A DNA stretch of 34,638 nt from an uncultured bacterium (GCA_903916675.1 CAIWXQ010000039.1:1-34638), one strand, 5' to 3'; positions 24,548-33,383 are shown, counted from the first letter of the stretch. Notes: generated from the sequence alone by a model not told the origin. Numbers and translations are program-made.

Positions 24548-27500
24548 ATGGCGTTCAAGCTGACACAAAGCGCGATCCAGTCGTGGGGCGGGCCAGCCGT
24601 CTTGCGGCAGGCCGAGGAGTGGGTCAAGCGCGGCAGCGTGCTGCGGGCCGACTACCAGCCGCCGTGGCTGGAGGGATCCCTGGCGATCGACACCGGCGAA
24701 CTGCGCGTCCGCGCAAAGATCAGCGATGCCGGTCTCGTCGAAAGCCGCTGCCCCTGCTATGCCAGCCGCGAACAAGGGCTGGTCTGCCTGCACACCGTCG
24801 CACTCGCGCTCGCCGTGCTTCGCCGCAGCACCGACCCGCTCCGCGAGCAGAAATACCTGGAAGAACAGCGCCGCGCGCGCCGCCTCGCCAGCGTGCAGGC
24901 CGCCGACTACCTCCGCTGCGCGCCGGACGGCACGCCCGCCGCGCTGCAGCTCACGCTCCCCGCCGCATGGCAGGACGACTTCCTGCGCGGCGAGATCACC
25001 ATGGCCGCCGCGCTGGCGTTCGACGGACGGAGCGTGCCGCTCGACCAGGCTCCGCGCACCATTGCCTGGCGCCTGTCGCCTGCGGACGAAAACCTCCTCT
25101 CCGTACTCGATGACATCTGCAACGGCCCGGCATCCGGCCGCATCGCCGTGCGGCCGCCGGATTTCCTCAACGTGCTCGATCTGCGCCGCAACGCATCGGT
25201 CCGCACGGCGGACGGCGCCGAGCTCACGGTCAACGCCACGCCCATGCGTACGCTGCTGCGCGTGGACCTCGACCGCGAGAACGGTGAACTGCTCGTCAAC
25301 GCACATACCGAACTGCCGTTTCTGCGGTCCGGCGAATTTCCGCTCTACCTCGTGAGCGGCCGCCGCGGCTGGGTTCTCGGCGCCGGCCAGCTCTGGCCGC
25401 TGGAGAACATCCTGCCCTTGCCCTATCACAGCATTTACCAGGAACCCATCGCCATCACGCGGCCGGACGTGATGCGTTTCCTCCGCACGGAACTACCCGA
25501 GCTGGCCAGGACCTCTCCCGTAGAGGCGGAAGTCGCGGCCGACATGTTTTCCACCGACCCAGGCATGCCTCTCTTCCGCCTGACCGTGCGCGGCAGCCCG
25601 GCCTCGCTCGCCGCCGAGATGACGGCCATCTACGGCAACACGCGCGAGGTAGAAGCCGGTGCGCCGGACAAAGGCGGCGCATTCAGCCTCCCGGACCCGG
25701 ACGACCTTCTGCACTACCTGGGGCGCAATCCGGCGGTCGAGGCACGTGCTCTCGCGCGGCTGGCCGAGGCCGGCTTCGCCGCCAGCGACGGCGGCGTGCT
25801 CGCGCCGCTCACCGGCACGCGCGAAGTACTGAACTTCCTCGGCAGCCAGGTTCCTGCGCTGCGTCGGCTCGGCTGGAAGGTGGCGATCGAGGGGAAAGCC
25901 GCCGCGTTCCATGAAACCCTCCCCGTGGCCACTCCCGTGGTGCGCGTGTCCCGAACCGGCGACGACGGCTGGTTCGACGTCGGCTTCGACTTCGAGGCGC
26001 CCGCCGGCGGCACACTGGCGCAGGCCGAGATCCAACGCGCGCTGCGGCGCGGCGACTCGTTTCTCGACCGCAACGGTCAGACCGTGCTGCTCGACCGCGA
26101 TGCCATCGAGTCCATGCAGGGTGTCTTCTCCGATTGCCACGCCAGCGAAAGCGACCGCCCCGGCTGTTTCCGCCTGTCCTCCGTCTACGCCCCCTATGTG
26201 CGCTCCTCGCTCGCGGCGCTCGACGGCGTGGACGTGGAGGAACCGCCGGACTGGCGCGAGCGCGCGGCGCGACAGAACCGCGAGCTGCGCATCGAGCCCG
26301 TGCCGCTGGGCGATCCACTTGAGGGGATTTTGCGGCCGTATCAGAAGGAAGGCGTCTACTGGCTGCGGTTTCTCGAGAACGGCGGCGCGTGCGGCCTGCT
26401 GGCCGATGAGATGGGGCTCGGCAAGACGCTCCAGACCCTCACCTGGCTGCAACTCCCCCGCCTTGACCCCGCAGCGCGCAACAAGCCTGCGCTGATCGTC
26501 TGCCCCACCAGCCTCGTGGAGAACTGGGCACGCGAAGCGCAGCAGTTCACGCCGGAGCGCAGGGTGCTGGTCGTCTCCGGCGCGCGGCGGCACGAGCGCT
26601 GGGAGGAGATCCCCTCCAGCGACCTGGTCATCACCTCCTATGCGCTGCTGCGGCGCGACATCGAGCGCTACGCGGCCTGCGATTTCGGCGTGGCGGTGCT
26701 CGACGAGGCCCAGCACATCAAGAACCGCTCCACGCAAAACGCCGTGGCCGTCAAGCAGCTCCGCGCCCGACACAAGCTGGTGCTCACCGGCACGCCGGTC
26801 GAGAACGGCGTGGCCGACCTCTGGTCCATCATGGACTTTCTCATGCCCGGCTATCTGGGTGACTACGAGCTGTTCCGCGGCTCGTACGAGCAACCCATCG
26901 CCGCAGGCGACCGCGACGGCGAAGTTGCGCAGGCCAAGCTGCGCCGCAAGCTCCACCCCTTCCTGCTGCGCCGCCTGAAGCGCGACGTGGCCAAGGATCT
27001 TCCTGAAAAACTGGTCAAAACCTCCTTCTGCGTGCTCACGCCGGACCAGCAGCGCGTCTACAACGCCCTGCTGCAGGAGTCGCGCCGGCGCGTGGGAGAC
27101 CTCATGGCGCAGAAGGGGTTCGCCCGCTGCCATCTGGAGATCCTTGCGATCCTGATGAAACTGCGGCAGGTCTGCTGCCACCTCGAGCTGCTCAAGCTCC
27201 CCGAGCTGGCCAAAGCGGAGGGCCCCTCGGCCAAGCTGGAGCAGTTTTTCGAAATCCTCGACGAGGCCATGGATGGCGGGCACCGCATGCTGGTCTTCAG
27301 CCAGTTCGTGAGCATGCTGCAGATCATCCGGCGCGAACTAGAGGCGCGCGGGCTGCCCTACTGCTATCTCGACGGCCAGAGCAAGGACCGCCTGGCGCAG
27401 GTGCAGCACTTCAACCAGGAGCGCGGCATCCCGGTCTTTCTGATCAGCCTCAAGGCCGGCGGCACGGGGCTGAACCTGACCGGCGCGGACATGGTGGTGC

Positions 27501-27739
27501 ACTTCGACCCGTGGTGGAATCCAGCCGTGGAGGACCAGGCCACGGACCGCGCCCACCGCATCGGCCAGAAGCGCACGGTCTACAGCATCAAGCTCATCGC
27601 CGAACAGACCGTCGAGGAGAAGGTCCTCGCGCTCCAGCGCCGCAAGCAGGCCATCATCGGCGCCACCATCTCCAGCGCCGACGAGGCCATCATGCAATCG
27701 CTGAAATGGGATGATGTACGGGAGTTACTGGGGCTGTAG
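24548..27739 (+). CDS. SWIM-domain SNF2 helicase-like ATPase
   Basis: This 1063-residue protein begins with a SWIM zinc finger (CPC...CLH, about residues 69-90). A long middle region of several hundred residues of the kind seen in bacterial SNF2 proteins follows, then a complete SNF2/helicase module: motif I DEMGLGKT near residue 620, DEAQ motif II near 720, LTGTPVENG, and motif VI RAHRIGQKR near 1001. Such proteins translocate on double-stranded DNA. Their bacterial roles (remodelling, repair, transcription recycling, defence) vary. The ATG at 24548 is preferred, with AGCAGG upstream and a TATTTT -10-like box at 24519. No defence genes flank it. Confidence 0.9.
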   Translation: MAFKLTQSAIQSWGGPAVLRQAEEWVKRGSVLRADYQPPWLEGSLAIDTGELRVRAKISDAGLVESRCPCYASREQGLVCLHTVALALAVLRRSTDPLREQKYLEEQRRARRLASVQAADYLRCAPDGTPAALQLTLPAAWQDDFLRGEITMAAALAFDGRSVPLDQAPRTIAWRLSPADENLLSVLDDICNGPASGRIAVRPPDFLNVLDLRRNASVRTADGAELTVNATPMRTLLRVDLDRENGELLVNAHTELPFLRSGEFPLYLVSGRRGWVLGAGQLWPLENILPLPYHSIYQEPIAITRPDVMRFLRTELPELARTSPVEAEVAADMFSTDPGMPLFRLTVRGSPASLAAEMTAIYGNTREVEAGAPDKGGAFSLPDPDDLLHYLGRNPAVEARALARLAEAGFAASDGGVLAPLTGTREVLNFLGSQVPALRRLGWKVAIEGKAAAFHETLPVATPVVRVSRTGDDGWFDVGFDFEAPAGGTLAQAEIQRALRRGDSFLDRNGQTVLLDRDAIESMQGVFSDCHASESDRPGCFRLSSVYAPYVRSSLAALDGVDVEEPPDWRERAARQNRELRIEPVPLGDPLEGILRPYQKEGVYWLRFLENGGACGLLADEMGLGKTLQTLTWLQLPRLDPAARNKPALIVCPTSLVENWAREAQQFTPERRVLVVSGARRHERWEEIPSSDLVITSYALLRRDIERYAACDFGVAVLDEAQHIKNRSTQNAVAVKQLRARHKLVLTGTPVENGVADLWSIMDFLMPGYLGDYELFRGSYEQPIAAGDRDGEVAQAKLRRKLHPFLLRRLKRDVAKDLPEKLVKTSFCVLTPDQQRVYNALLQESRRRVGDLMAQKGFARCHLEILAILMKLRQVCCHLELLKLPELAKAEGPSAKLEQFFEILDEAMDGGHRMLVFSQFVSMLQIIRRELEARGLPYCYLDGQSKDRLAQVQHFNQERGIPVFLISLKAGGTGLNLTGADMVVHFDPWWNPAVEDQATDRAHRIGQKRTVYSIKLIAEQTVEEKVLALQRRKQAIIGATISSADEAIMQSLKWDDVRELLGL

Positions 27740-27745
27740 AAAAAG

Positions 27746-27785
27746 AAGGTGCGGAAGAGACACCAGCCTGCGGCACCTTGTGTTT
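27746..27785 (+). terminator. Candidate terminator after the SNF2 gene
   Basis: aaggtgc (27746-27752) pairs with gcacctt (27773-27779) around a 20-base loop, starting seven bases past the stop. The stem is followed by gtgtttt. The T run is short but well placed. Confidence 0.45.
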
Positions 27786-27893
27786 TCCCGCCCCTTTCGA
27801 TTACGCAAACGCAAGCAGCCAGAAGAGGGCGCAACGCCTCCTTGACACCTGCCGTGCGACCGCCGACACTTCCGGTCAGCCGCACGGCGTCGC

Positions 27894-29486
27894 ATGCCTT
27901 CGCTTGAATCCATCATGGACCTGCTCAATGGCGGCCACGGGGCCGCCATCTTCACCGGGTTACGCCAGCTTTTCCTGGTCTGCCTGGTGCTGACGGTGGC
28001 TGGGCTGCTGCTGGCACCGCGGCCGGGGCCGAAGCAACTCTGGCTGCTGGCCGGCGGTCTCTGGCTCGCGCTGCTGGCTCTGCTGGCACACCAAGGGGCC
28101 TGGCAACTGGCCGGCTTCCGTGAGCCGGCCTTCGTACGCTTCATGCGTTTCCACGATCCGCGGCCGGATGCCCCGCACAAGCAGGTGCGGCGCGGCACGA
28201 TCTACGACTGGCGCGGCAGCGTGCTGGCCGAGACCGATGCGCGCGATCTGGCGCAGCGCCTTTATCCACTCGGCCCGGCTGCCTGTCACGCCGTCGGCTA
28301 CGCGCACCCGCGCTACGGCACGGCCGGCGCCGAGCACGCCGCCGATGCCACGCTGGCCGGCTACAGTTTTTCCAATCTGGAGGAGCTCGACCGCTTCGGG
28401 CGCAACCTGTTCGACCACCGCACCGCGGCCGGCGGCGACGTCCGCCTCACGCTCGACGCGGAGCTGCAGCGCAAGGCTTACGCGCTGATGGCCGACCGCA
28501 TCGGCGCCATCGTGGTGCTGCGGCCGGACAACGGCGCGATTCTCTGCCTGCTGAGCCTGCCCGCCTACGATCCGCATCACCCGGAAACCGCACTGCGGGA
28601 TGCCGACGCGGCGCCGCTGTTGAATCGCGCCGTGCAGGGGCTCTATCCGCCGGGCTCGACCGTGAAGATCCTCGTAGCAGGCCTAGCTGCCGAGCGGCAC
28701 ACGGCGCCGCAATTTGTCTGCCCCGGCGACGGTTTCTCGCCGGAAAAAAGCGGCCGGCCGATCCGCGACAGCGAGTACTATATCTACCTGCGCGAGGGGC
28801 GTTCCTGGCCCGGCCACGGCCGGATCGGGCTACGCTACGCCTTCGCCCACTCCTCCAACGTCTATTTCTCGCAACTGGGTCTGGCGCTCGGCACCGAGGC
28901 GTTCAATGACCTGATCGCACGCAGCCATATCAATGAGAGGATCATCTATTACGACAGCCCGATCGGGTCATTGACCAGCGAGGCCGGACACGTGCCACGC
29001 GTGGCGGAACATGACCGGCGCGCGCTGGCGCAGCTGGCGATCGGCCAGGGAAAGATGCTGGTCACGCCGCTGCATGCGGCCATGTGGACCGCAGCCGTGG
29101 CGAACGGCGGCGAGCTCTGGCAACCGCGCCTGCGGGCCGATGCAGCGCCGGTCAGCCTCGGCCGTGTGCTGAAGCCGGAAGCAGCCGAGACGGTGACCTC
29201 CCTGATGCGCGAGGCGGTGCGACACGGCACTGGCCGGGCAGTCAACCTCCCCGGCCTGCACGTGTGCGGCAAGACCGGCACGGCCGAGACGCCCGACGGC
29301 GATGATCACGCCTGGTTCACCTGTTTCGCACCACGCGCCCACCCGGAGATCGTGGTGACCGTGCTGGTGGAGCACGGCGGCTACGGCGCGCTGGCCGCCG
29401 CGCCTGTGGCGCGCGCGCTGCTGCAGGAGGCCGTCAACCTCGGCCTGCTGGGAGAATACCCGAACGACCCGGACCCGGCGGAGTAA
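27894..29486 (+). CDS. Penicillin-binding protein 2-like transpeptidase
   Basis: This 530-residue class B PBP cross-links peptidoglycan in the periplasm. Two hydrophobic N-terminal segments (about 22-40 and 48-66) anchor it, followed by a short pedestal (RRGTIYDWRGSVLAE) and the transpeptidase domain. All three catalytic motifs are present: SxxK as S255-T-V-K258, SxN as S320-S-N322, and KTG at 460-462. The N-terminal region is shorter than in E. coli PBP2, closer to the actinobacterial PbpA type that pairs with RodA. The SEDS polymerase gene follows 196 bases later, so the pair forms an elongation or division synthase. A consensus TTGACA lies at 27842 but its -10 is poor. A second ATG at 27915 is possible. 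Confidence 0.9.
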   Translation: MPSLESIMDLLNGGHGAAIFTGLRQLFLVCLVLTVAGLLLAPRPGPKQLWLLAGGLWLALLALLAHQGAWQLAGFREPAFVRFMRFHDPRPDAPHKQVRRGTIYDWRGSVLAETDARDLAQRLYPLGPAACHAVGYAHPRYGTAGAEHAADATLAGYSFSNLEELDRFGRNLFDHRTAAGGDVRLTLDAELQRKAYALMADRIGAIVVLRPDNGAILCLLSLPAYDPHHPETALRDADAAPLLNRAVQGLYPPGSTVKILVAGLAAERHTAPQFVCPGDGFSPEKSGRPIRDSEYYIYLREGRSWPGHGRIGLRYAFAHSSNVYFSQLGLALGTEAFNDLIARSHINERIIYYDSPIGSLTSEAGHVPRVAEHDRRALAQLAIGQGKMLVTPLHAAMWTAAVANGGELWQPRLRADAAPVSLGRVLKPEAAETVTSLMREAVRHGTGRAVNLPGLHVCGKTGTAETPDGDDHAWFTCFAPRAHPEIVVTVLVEHGGYGALAAAPVARALLQEAVNLGLLGEYPNDPDPAE

Positions 29487-29572
29487 ACAGCAGCGCAAAG
29501 AATAACCCATTGCCATTACGTGTAACTGCCCATGTTTTTATACACCACGCCAGAAATCCTTGCGGCGGCTCA

Positions 29573-29603
29573 GGTAGGGACGCCTCGGAGAGCCATCCCT
29601 ACC
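29573..29603. repeat. REP-like intergenic palindrome
   Basis: ggtaggga (29573-29580) and tccctacc (29596-29603) form a perfect 8-bp stem with a 15-base loop between the PBP and SEDS genes. There is no T tract, so a repetitive extragenic palindrome or mRNA-processing hairpin is more likely than a terminator. Only one copy is in the window. Confidence 0.5.
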
Positions 29604-29682
29604 CGTGCGGAAAGCGCAAGTCCATCTGCTGCTGCGTATAGAACCGCAGAATCAGAAAGTCTGTTTTAGGACACGACATGCC

Positions 29683-30126
29683 ATGAGTGAGGGAAAAAAA
29701 ACAAACTGGGGAAAGACTGCCCGTCCCAGGAATGCGAATGCATCCGGGTCGGCTGTACCCCGGCAGCCTGCCACCCGCATGAGCCTGCTGCTGGGGCTGG
29801 TCTTCCTGACCGTACTGACGGCCCATGCGTCGGTGCTGGCTGTGAAGCTCGGCAACGCGCCGACGCTGCCGTGGATGCACGTGGCGCCGCTGGCGCTATT
29901 CGCCGCCTCGCTGCTGCTGGTGCAGCTGACGCTGGCCGTTGTGCGCTATCGCGGAGACGCAGGGATTGTGGCAGGCGCGCAGCTGCTGGCGGGGCTGGGC
30001 ATGGTTGTGCAGTTTCGCGTCGGCGCGTATGCAAACGGCCTGTTGGAGCTGGTCCCGTTCGCGCTGGGGGTGTGCGGATTCCTGCTGGCGTTGGTCCTGG
30101 CCGGCAAGGGGCGTGCCGGAATGTAG
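29683..30126 (+). pseudogene. N-terminal part of a SEDS (RodA/FtsW) protein, ended by an in-frame TAG
   Basis: This 147-residue reading frame starts with a charged leader (MSEGKKTNWGKTARPRNA) and contains about three to four membrane helices (MSLLLGLVFLTVLTAHASVL, PLALFAASLLLVQL, LVPFALGVCGFLLALVLA). It ends at TAG (30124-30126) after GKGRAGM. The same frame stays open directly after the stop and encodes the rest of a SEDS glycosyltransferase, so this is the front of a split gene rather than an independent one. The start is uncertain (29683, or 29779 at MSLLLG). The stop could be a nonsense mutation, a sequencing error, or a readthrough site. Confidence 0.7.
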
Positions 30127-30129
30127 GGC

Positions 30130-31008
30130 GTGCTGGGATGGCCGGCTTACCTGGCCGCGCTGGCGGTCCTGGGGCTGGTGATCGCGTTTGGTCAGCGCTT
30201 CCGCGGCGGCATCTTCCTGCCGGGCAACTACAATCCCACGGAGCTGGCCAAGCCGCTGCTGGTGCTCTTCCTGGCCGCGTTTCTGGGCGGACGGCAGAAA
30301 GAGTTTTCCACCACGCAGATTGGCCTCCCCGCGCCGCCCCTGCCTTCGCTGCTGGCGCTGGGCGCGCTCTGGGGCGCGCCGCTGGCGTTGTTCGTGGTGA
30401 TGGGCGACCTGGGACAGGCCATGCTGATGGCCGGTGTGCTCGTGTTCATGCTCTATGCCGCCACGCGCCGCCTCGGCTGGCTGGTGGCAGGCGGCGTGGT
30501 GCTGGTGGGGCTGGGAATCCTCGGCGGCTACCTCTCGGCGCACGCACAGGTGCGCATCGCGATCTGGCGCGATCCATTTGCGGACCCCACCGGCCGCGGG
30601 TGGCAGGTGCTGCAGGGGCTCTCGGCGCTCTATGCCGGCGGCATGTGGGGGTGCGGCTTCGGTTCCGGCGCGCCGGGGTCAGTGCCGATCGTGTCGTCGG
30701 ATTTCATCTACGCGGCGTTCGGCGAGGAGGCCGGCTGGGTCGGCTGCGCGCTGATGCTGGCGGCCTTTGGCGCTTTCTGCAGCCGCGGGTGGCGCGCGGC
30801 TGCCAATGCCACCGCGCCGTTCGCCATAGTCTTTGGCGCCGGGCTGACCGCCTGCCTCGCCACGCAGGCGCTGCTGAACGTGGCAGGCGTCACCAAGGCG
30901 CTGCCGCTGACCGGCGTGACGCTGCCGTTTATCAGTCATGGCGGCAGCAGCCTCGTGACCTCGTTCTGCATGGCCGGGTTGCTGGCAGGGATTTCGGAGA
31001 GAAAGTAA
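30130..31008 (+). pseudogene. SEDS peptidoglycan glycosyltransferase core (RodA/FtsW type), split from its N terminus
   Basis: These 293 codons are in the same frame as the upstream fragment, after one TAG. The sequence contains the SEDS landmarks GGIFLPGNYNPTELAKPLL (the wl...qPSElaK motif), GDLGQAMLM (GDLG with the catalytic-region Asp), the large extracellular loop with GSGAPGSVPIVSSDFIYA and FGEEAGWVG, and LPLTGVTLPFISHGGSS near the end. SEDS proteins polymerise glycan strands together with a class B PBP, here the gene at 27894. A GTG at 30130 exists but has no ribosome site and would remove the first helices. Without readthrough the product is probably non-functional. Confidence 0.72.
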
Positions 31009-31011
31009 GGA

Positions 31012-31080
31012 GTCAGAATCCAGAATTCAGGATTCAGAAGAAAGGCAATGCACGGCAAGGATGCATTCATTCTGAATTCG
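31012..31080. repeat. Degenerate CAGAATTC/GATTCAGAA repeat
   Basis: After the SEDS gene come loosely repeated units (cagaatccagaattcaggattcagaag, split here as cagaatccag, aattcaggat, tcagaag). About 30 bases later the inverse form attctgaattcg appears (near 31069-31080). It is the same class of spacer as at 16229 and could form a weak hairpin. Confidence 0.5.
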
Positions 31081-31157
31081 TTCACCCCTGCCTATTGATC
31101 GTTCACAGAAAGAGTGACGAGGCAGACGGGTTTCTCCAAGAGCCGTAGGAAGTTTTT

Positions 31158-31214
31158 CGGGGTCGGGATCGCTATCGGAATCGGTATCGATTGTATATCC
31201 GACCCCGATACCGA
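31158..31214. repeat. ATCGGN hexamer repeat with inverted arms
   Basis: cggggtcgg (31158-31166) pairs exactly with ccgaccccg (31199-31207), and tcggtatcg (31181-31189) pairs exactly with cgataccga (31206-31214). Between them run atcgct, atcgga, atcggt, atcgat hexamers. Same family as 21204-21275. It lies 45 bases before the SDR start. Confidence 0.65.
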
Positions 31215-31258
31215 CGCCGACCCGATACGATTGTCACTTTAATTACGAAAGTTCAATA

Positions 31259-32029
31259 GTGAAAACATCCACCCCAAAAACACGAGTCGCCCTCGTCACC
31301 GGCGGCGCGCAGGGAATCGGCCAGGGGATTGCCCGGCGGCTGCTGGCGGACGGCATGATTGTGGTGATTGCGGATTGCGACGCCGGGGCGTCCAACGAAT
31401 TCCTGCAGGAGATGGGACGTGACGCGCGGCTGCTGTCGATCCCTACGGACGTGACGCGCGAGGCGGAAATCCGCCGCCTGGTCAGGGCTGTGGCGCGGCG
31501 CTGCAGACGGCTGGATGCGCTGGTCAACAACGTCGGCATCGGGATCAACAAGCCGGTGGAGAAGCTGACGCTGGCAGAGTGGAACCAAGTGCTGGCGACG
31601 AATCTCACGTCCCTGTTCCTGACTGTCAAGTACGCTGCGCCGCTACTGCGTCAGGCACACGGCCGCATCGTGAACATCGCCTCTACGCGCGCCCTGCAGT
31701 CGGAGCAGAATACCGAAGCCTATGCAGCATCCAAAGGCGGCGTGGTGGCGCTGACGCACGCGCTGGCCGTCAGCCTCGGCCCCGAAATCCGCGTCAACGG
31801 CATCTGCCCCGGCTGGATCGAGGTGGGCGACTGGCAGAAGGCATCGCGGCGCCACCAGCCACAGCATCGCGCCATCGATTGCCTGCAGCACCCGGCTGGC
31901 CGTGTGGGCACACCGCAGGACATCGCAGCACTCACCGCATTCCTGCTCTCCGACGAGGCGGGATTTATCACGGGCCACTGCCTACCCGTGGATGGCGGGA
32001 TGACTATCAAGATGATTTACGAGGAATAG
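31259..32029 (+). CDS. Short-chain dehydrogenase/reductase (SDR)
   Basis: This 256-residue classical SDR of the Rossmann fold has VALVTGGAQGIGQGIA (cofactor-binding TGxxxGxG), NNVGIG in place of the common NNAG, catalytic Ser in NIASTR, and YAASKGG with the catalytic Tyr and Lys. The C-terminal GHCLPVDGGMTI is typical. The substrate is unknown (sugar alcohol, keto-sugar or 3-oxoacyl group). The start is GTG at 31259, since no ATG is available at the right place. There is no ribosome site, and TTGTCA/TTTAAT-like boxes upstream are weak. It sits right after the hexamer repeat. Confidence 0.86.
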   Translation: MKTSTPKTRVALVTGGAQGIGQGIARRLLADGMIVVIADCDAGASNEFLQEMGRDARLLSIPTDVTREAEIRRLVRAVARRCRRLDALVNNVGIGINKPVEKLTLAEWNQVLATNLTSLFLTVKYAAPLLRQAHGRIVNIASTRALQSEQNTEAYAASKGGVVALTHALAVSLGPEIRVNGICPGWIEVGDWQKASRRHQPQHRAIDCLQHPAGRVGTPQDIAALTAFLLSDEAGFITGHCLPVDGGMTIKMIYEE

Positions 32030-32054
32030 ACGCGGCCACCGATCGCGTCTATAG

Positions 32055-32084
32055 TTGATTATCAAAATTGAACCTGGCTACAAT
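32055..32084 (+). promoter_or_regulatory. Sigma70-like promoter, apparently leaderless
   Basis: TTGATT at 32055-32060 and TACAAT at 32079-32084 are 18 bases apart. The ATG at 32092 starts eight bases past the -10 box, where transcription should begin. An upstream ATG at 32083 overlaps the -10 box and would not be transcribed. Confidence 0.52.
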
Positions 32085-32091
32085 GCCGACT

Positions 32092-32760
32092 ATGTACGGA
32101 GTTTATCTTTTACGGGCCTTTGCCGTCCTGCTGCTGGGGATTGCGGCGGTTGGCCGTGCCGATGAGGAGACGCCCCTGCCCGCGTGGTCGACGTCGCTCG
32201 TGTCGTCGGCCATGTGCGACGGCAGCAAAATTCACCTGGCGGTGACTGGCACGGTGGCGGTCGCTTTTGACCAGACCCGGGAGGTACTGCTGGCGCCGGA
32301 CATCCTCGAGAAGATCGAGGCCATGTATCGCCGCGAACTTCCGGATGGCGAGCCGGGAAAGCTGGAGGTGACGCGGCTGGAGACAAACGGGCACTACCGC
32401 GTGCGGTGGAAGACGGACCTGGCGGTCGTGCGAGATGTCTGGCGCGCGACAGACACCAACCACTTCTTCGAAGGCGGCTACGTGATCACCGGCGAGCGCT
32501 TCTTCGGCTCCTTCGAGACGGTCATGGCCGTGCGGGTGGCGCGCACTCCGGAAGGACAGTCTTCTTTTCTGGCCGACATCCTGGTCTATCCACACAACGG
32601 ATTCATCCGGTTCCTGTTCAGCAACCTGATTTCCGTCGAAGGCTACTTCCGCCGCACCACGGCAGAATTGAGCGCGGAATTCCAGCGTGTCTGCACCAGC
32701 CTCTGCCGGGAAAATGCCACGCACCCGAAAGCCGACACGGCGGCCCAAGCGCCCAAATAA
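32092..32760 (+). CDS. Exported protein of unknown function
   Basis: This 222-residue protein has a Sec signal peptide (MYGVYLLRAFAVLLLGIAAVG, cleavage probably after GRA). The mature part is mixed alpha/beta with repeated aromatic segments (HYRVRWKTDLAVVRDVW, FFEGGYVITGERFFGSFE, LVYPHNGFIRFLFSNLI). I recognise no family. The C-terminal 20 residues are polar and disordered. The start at 32092 is chosen because the promoter places the transcript end there and the signal peptide begins there. Earlier ATG 32083 and TTG 32068 are less likely. A terminator-like hairpin follows the stop. Confidence 0.78.
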   Translation: MYGVYLLRAFAVLLLGIAAVGRADEETPLPAWSTSLVSSAMCDGSKIHLAVTGTVAVAFDQTREVLLAPDILEKIEAMYRRELPDGEPGKLEVTRLETNGHYRVRWKTDLAVVRDVWRATDTNHFFEGGYVITGERFFGSFETVMAVRVARTPEGQSSFLADILVYPHNGFIRFLFSNLISVEGYFRRTTAELSAEFQRVCTSLCRENATHPKADTAAQAPK

Positions 32761-32785
32761 GAAAGCCGGCCTTGCATCGGCCGGC
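32757..32785 (-). terminator. Terminator hairpin between convergent genes
   Basis: gccggcc (32765-32771) and ggccggc (32779-32785) form a 7-bp stem with a 7-base loop. On the minus strand the stem is followed by a T-rich run (complement of aataagaaa, 32756-32764), fitting termination of the sixA-like gene. On the plus strand it immediately follows the stop of the exported protein gene, so it may act both ways. Confidence 0.65.
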
Positions 32786-32809
32786 AGTCGAGTCGTCAGT
32801 TCCAGCCGG

Positions 32810-33340
32810 TCAGTCTGCTGATTTTTCGGGAATCTCGCGCGCGATCAGGCGCCTGGCCATGCCGGGAGCCGCCATCCATTCGAGCTGAAAGCGCGGCTTG
32901 CGCCCCTCGCTCAACTCGCAATGAAAGGCCGCAATCGTCGACTTGTGAAACCAGAGCGGTTGTTCGGCATGGCAATCCAGCAGCGCAGCAGCCAGATTGC
33001 CGAGCGAAGGCATGTGCCCCACAACCAGCACCTTCTCGCCGGCGGCCTCGCGGATCGCCTCCCACATGTCGTCTGACGAGACAACTGGTTTGAGCTCGTC
33101 GAGCGTGCGGATCTTGACGGGCGAATCGAGCACGTCCAGAACTTCTTCGGCAGTTTCCTGTGCCCGTGCGAAGGGGCTGGCGCAGACCTGATCGAGCTTC
33201 ACTTCCATCCGCGCTAGGAGGCGACCCATGCGGCGGGCCTGCCGCAGCCCCTTTTCGGTGAGCCGGCGGTCGGCATCCCGGACAGCCAATCCGGCTTCGA
33301 GAGGGTCCGCCTCGGCATGGCGCATGAGGTAGAGTGTCAT
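32810..33340 (-). CDS. sixA: SixA-like histidine phosphatase
   Basis: This 176-residue phosphatase of the histidine phosphatase superfamily has LMRHAEADP at the N terminus (RHG-type catalytic His with the SixA-specific RHAEA form), DRRLTEKGLRQAR, and the second catalytic His in VVGHMPSLG. SixA removes phosphate from phosphohistidine proteins, such as ArcB or the nitrogen PTS in E. coli. Here the target is unknown. The ATG at 33340 is preferred since the RHA motif begins only a few residues later, as is normal. The longer open frame upstream runs through a repeat. No ribosome site is visible. Confidence 0.86.
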   Translation of the reverse strand: MTLYLMRHAEADPLEAGLAVRDADRRLTEKGLRQARRMGRLLARMEVKLDQVCASPFARAQETAEEVLDVLDSPVKIRTLDELKPVVSSDDMWEAIREAAGEKVLVVGHMPSLGNLAAALLDCHAEQPLWFHKSTIAAFHCELSEGRKPRFQLEWMAAPGMARRLIAREIPEKSAD

Positions 33341-33383
33341 GTTGCAAAGATCGCAACTACCGGCAGGGACGCGGAACAATTCA

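Noticed and set aside
25493..27283. 596-codon minus-strand frame inside the SNF2 gene
   Set aside because: Antisense shadow with no recognisable motif; the plus strand has the full helicase motif set.
29871..31148. 425-codon frame overlapping the SEDS gene in another register
   Set aside because: Ala/Gly/Arg-rich shadow in GC-rich DNA; the competing frame contains all SEDS motifs despite its single TAG.
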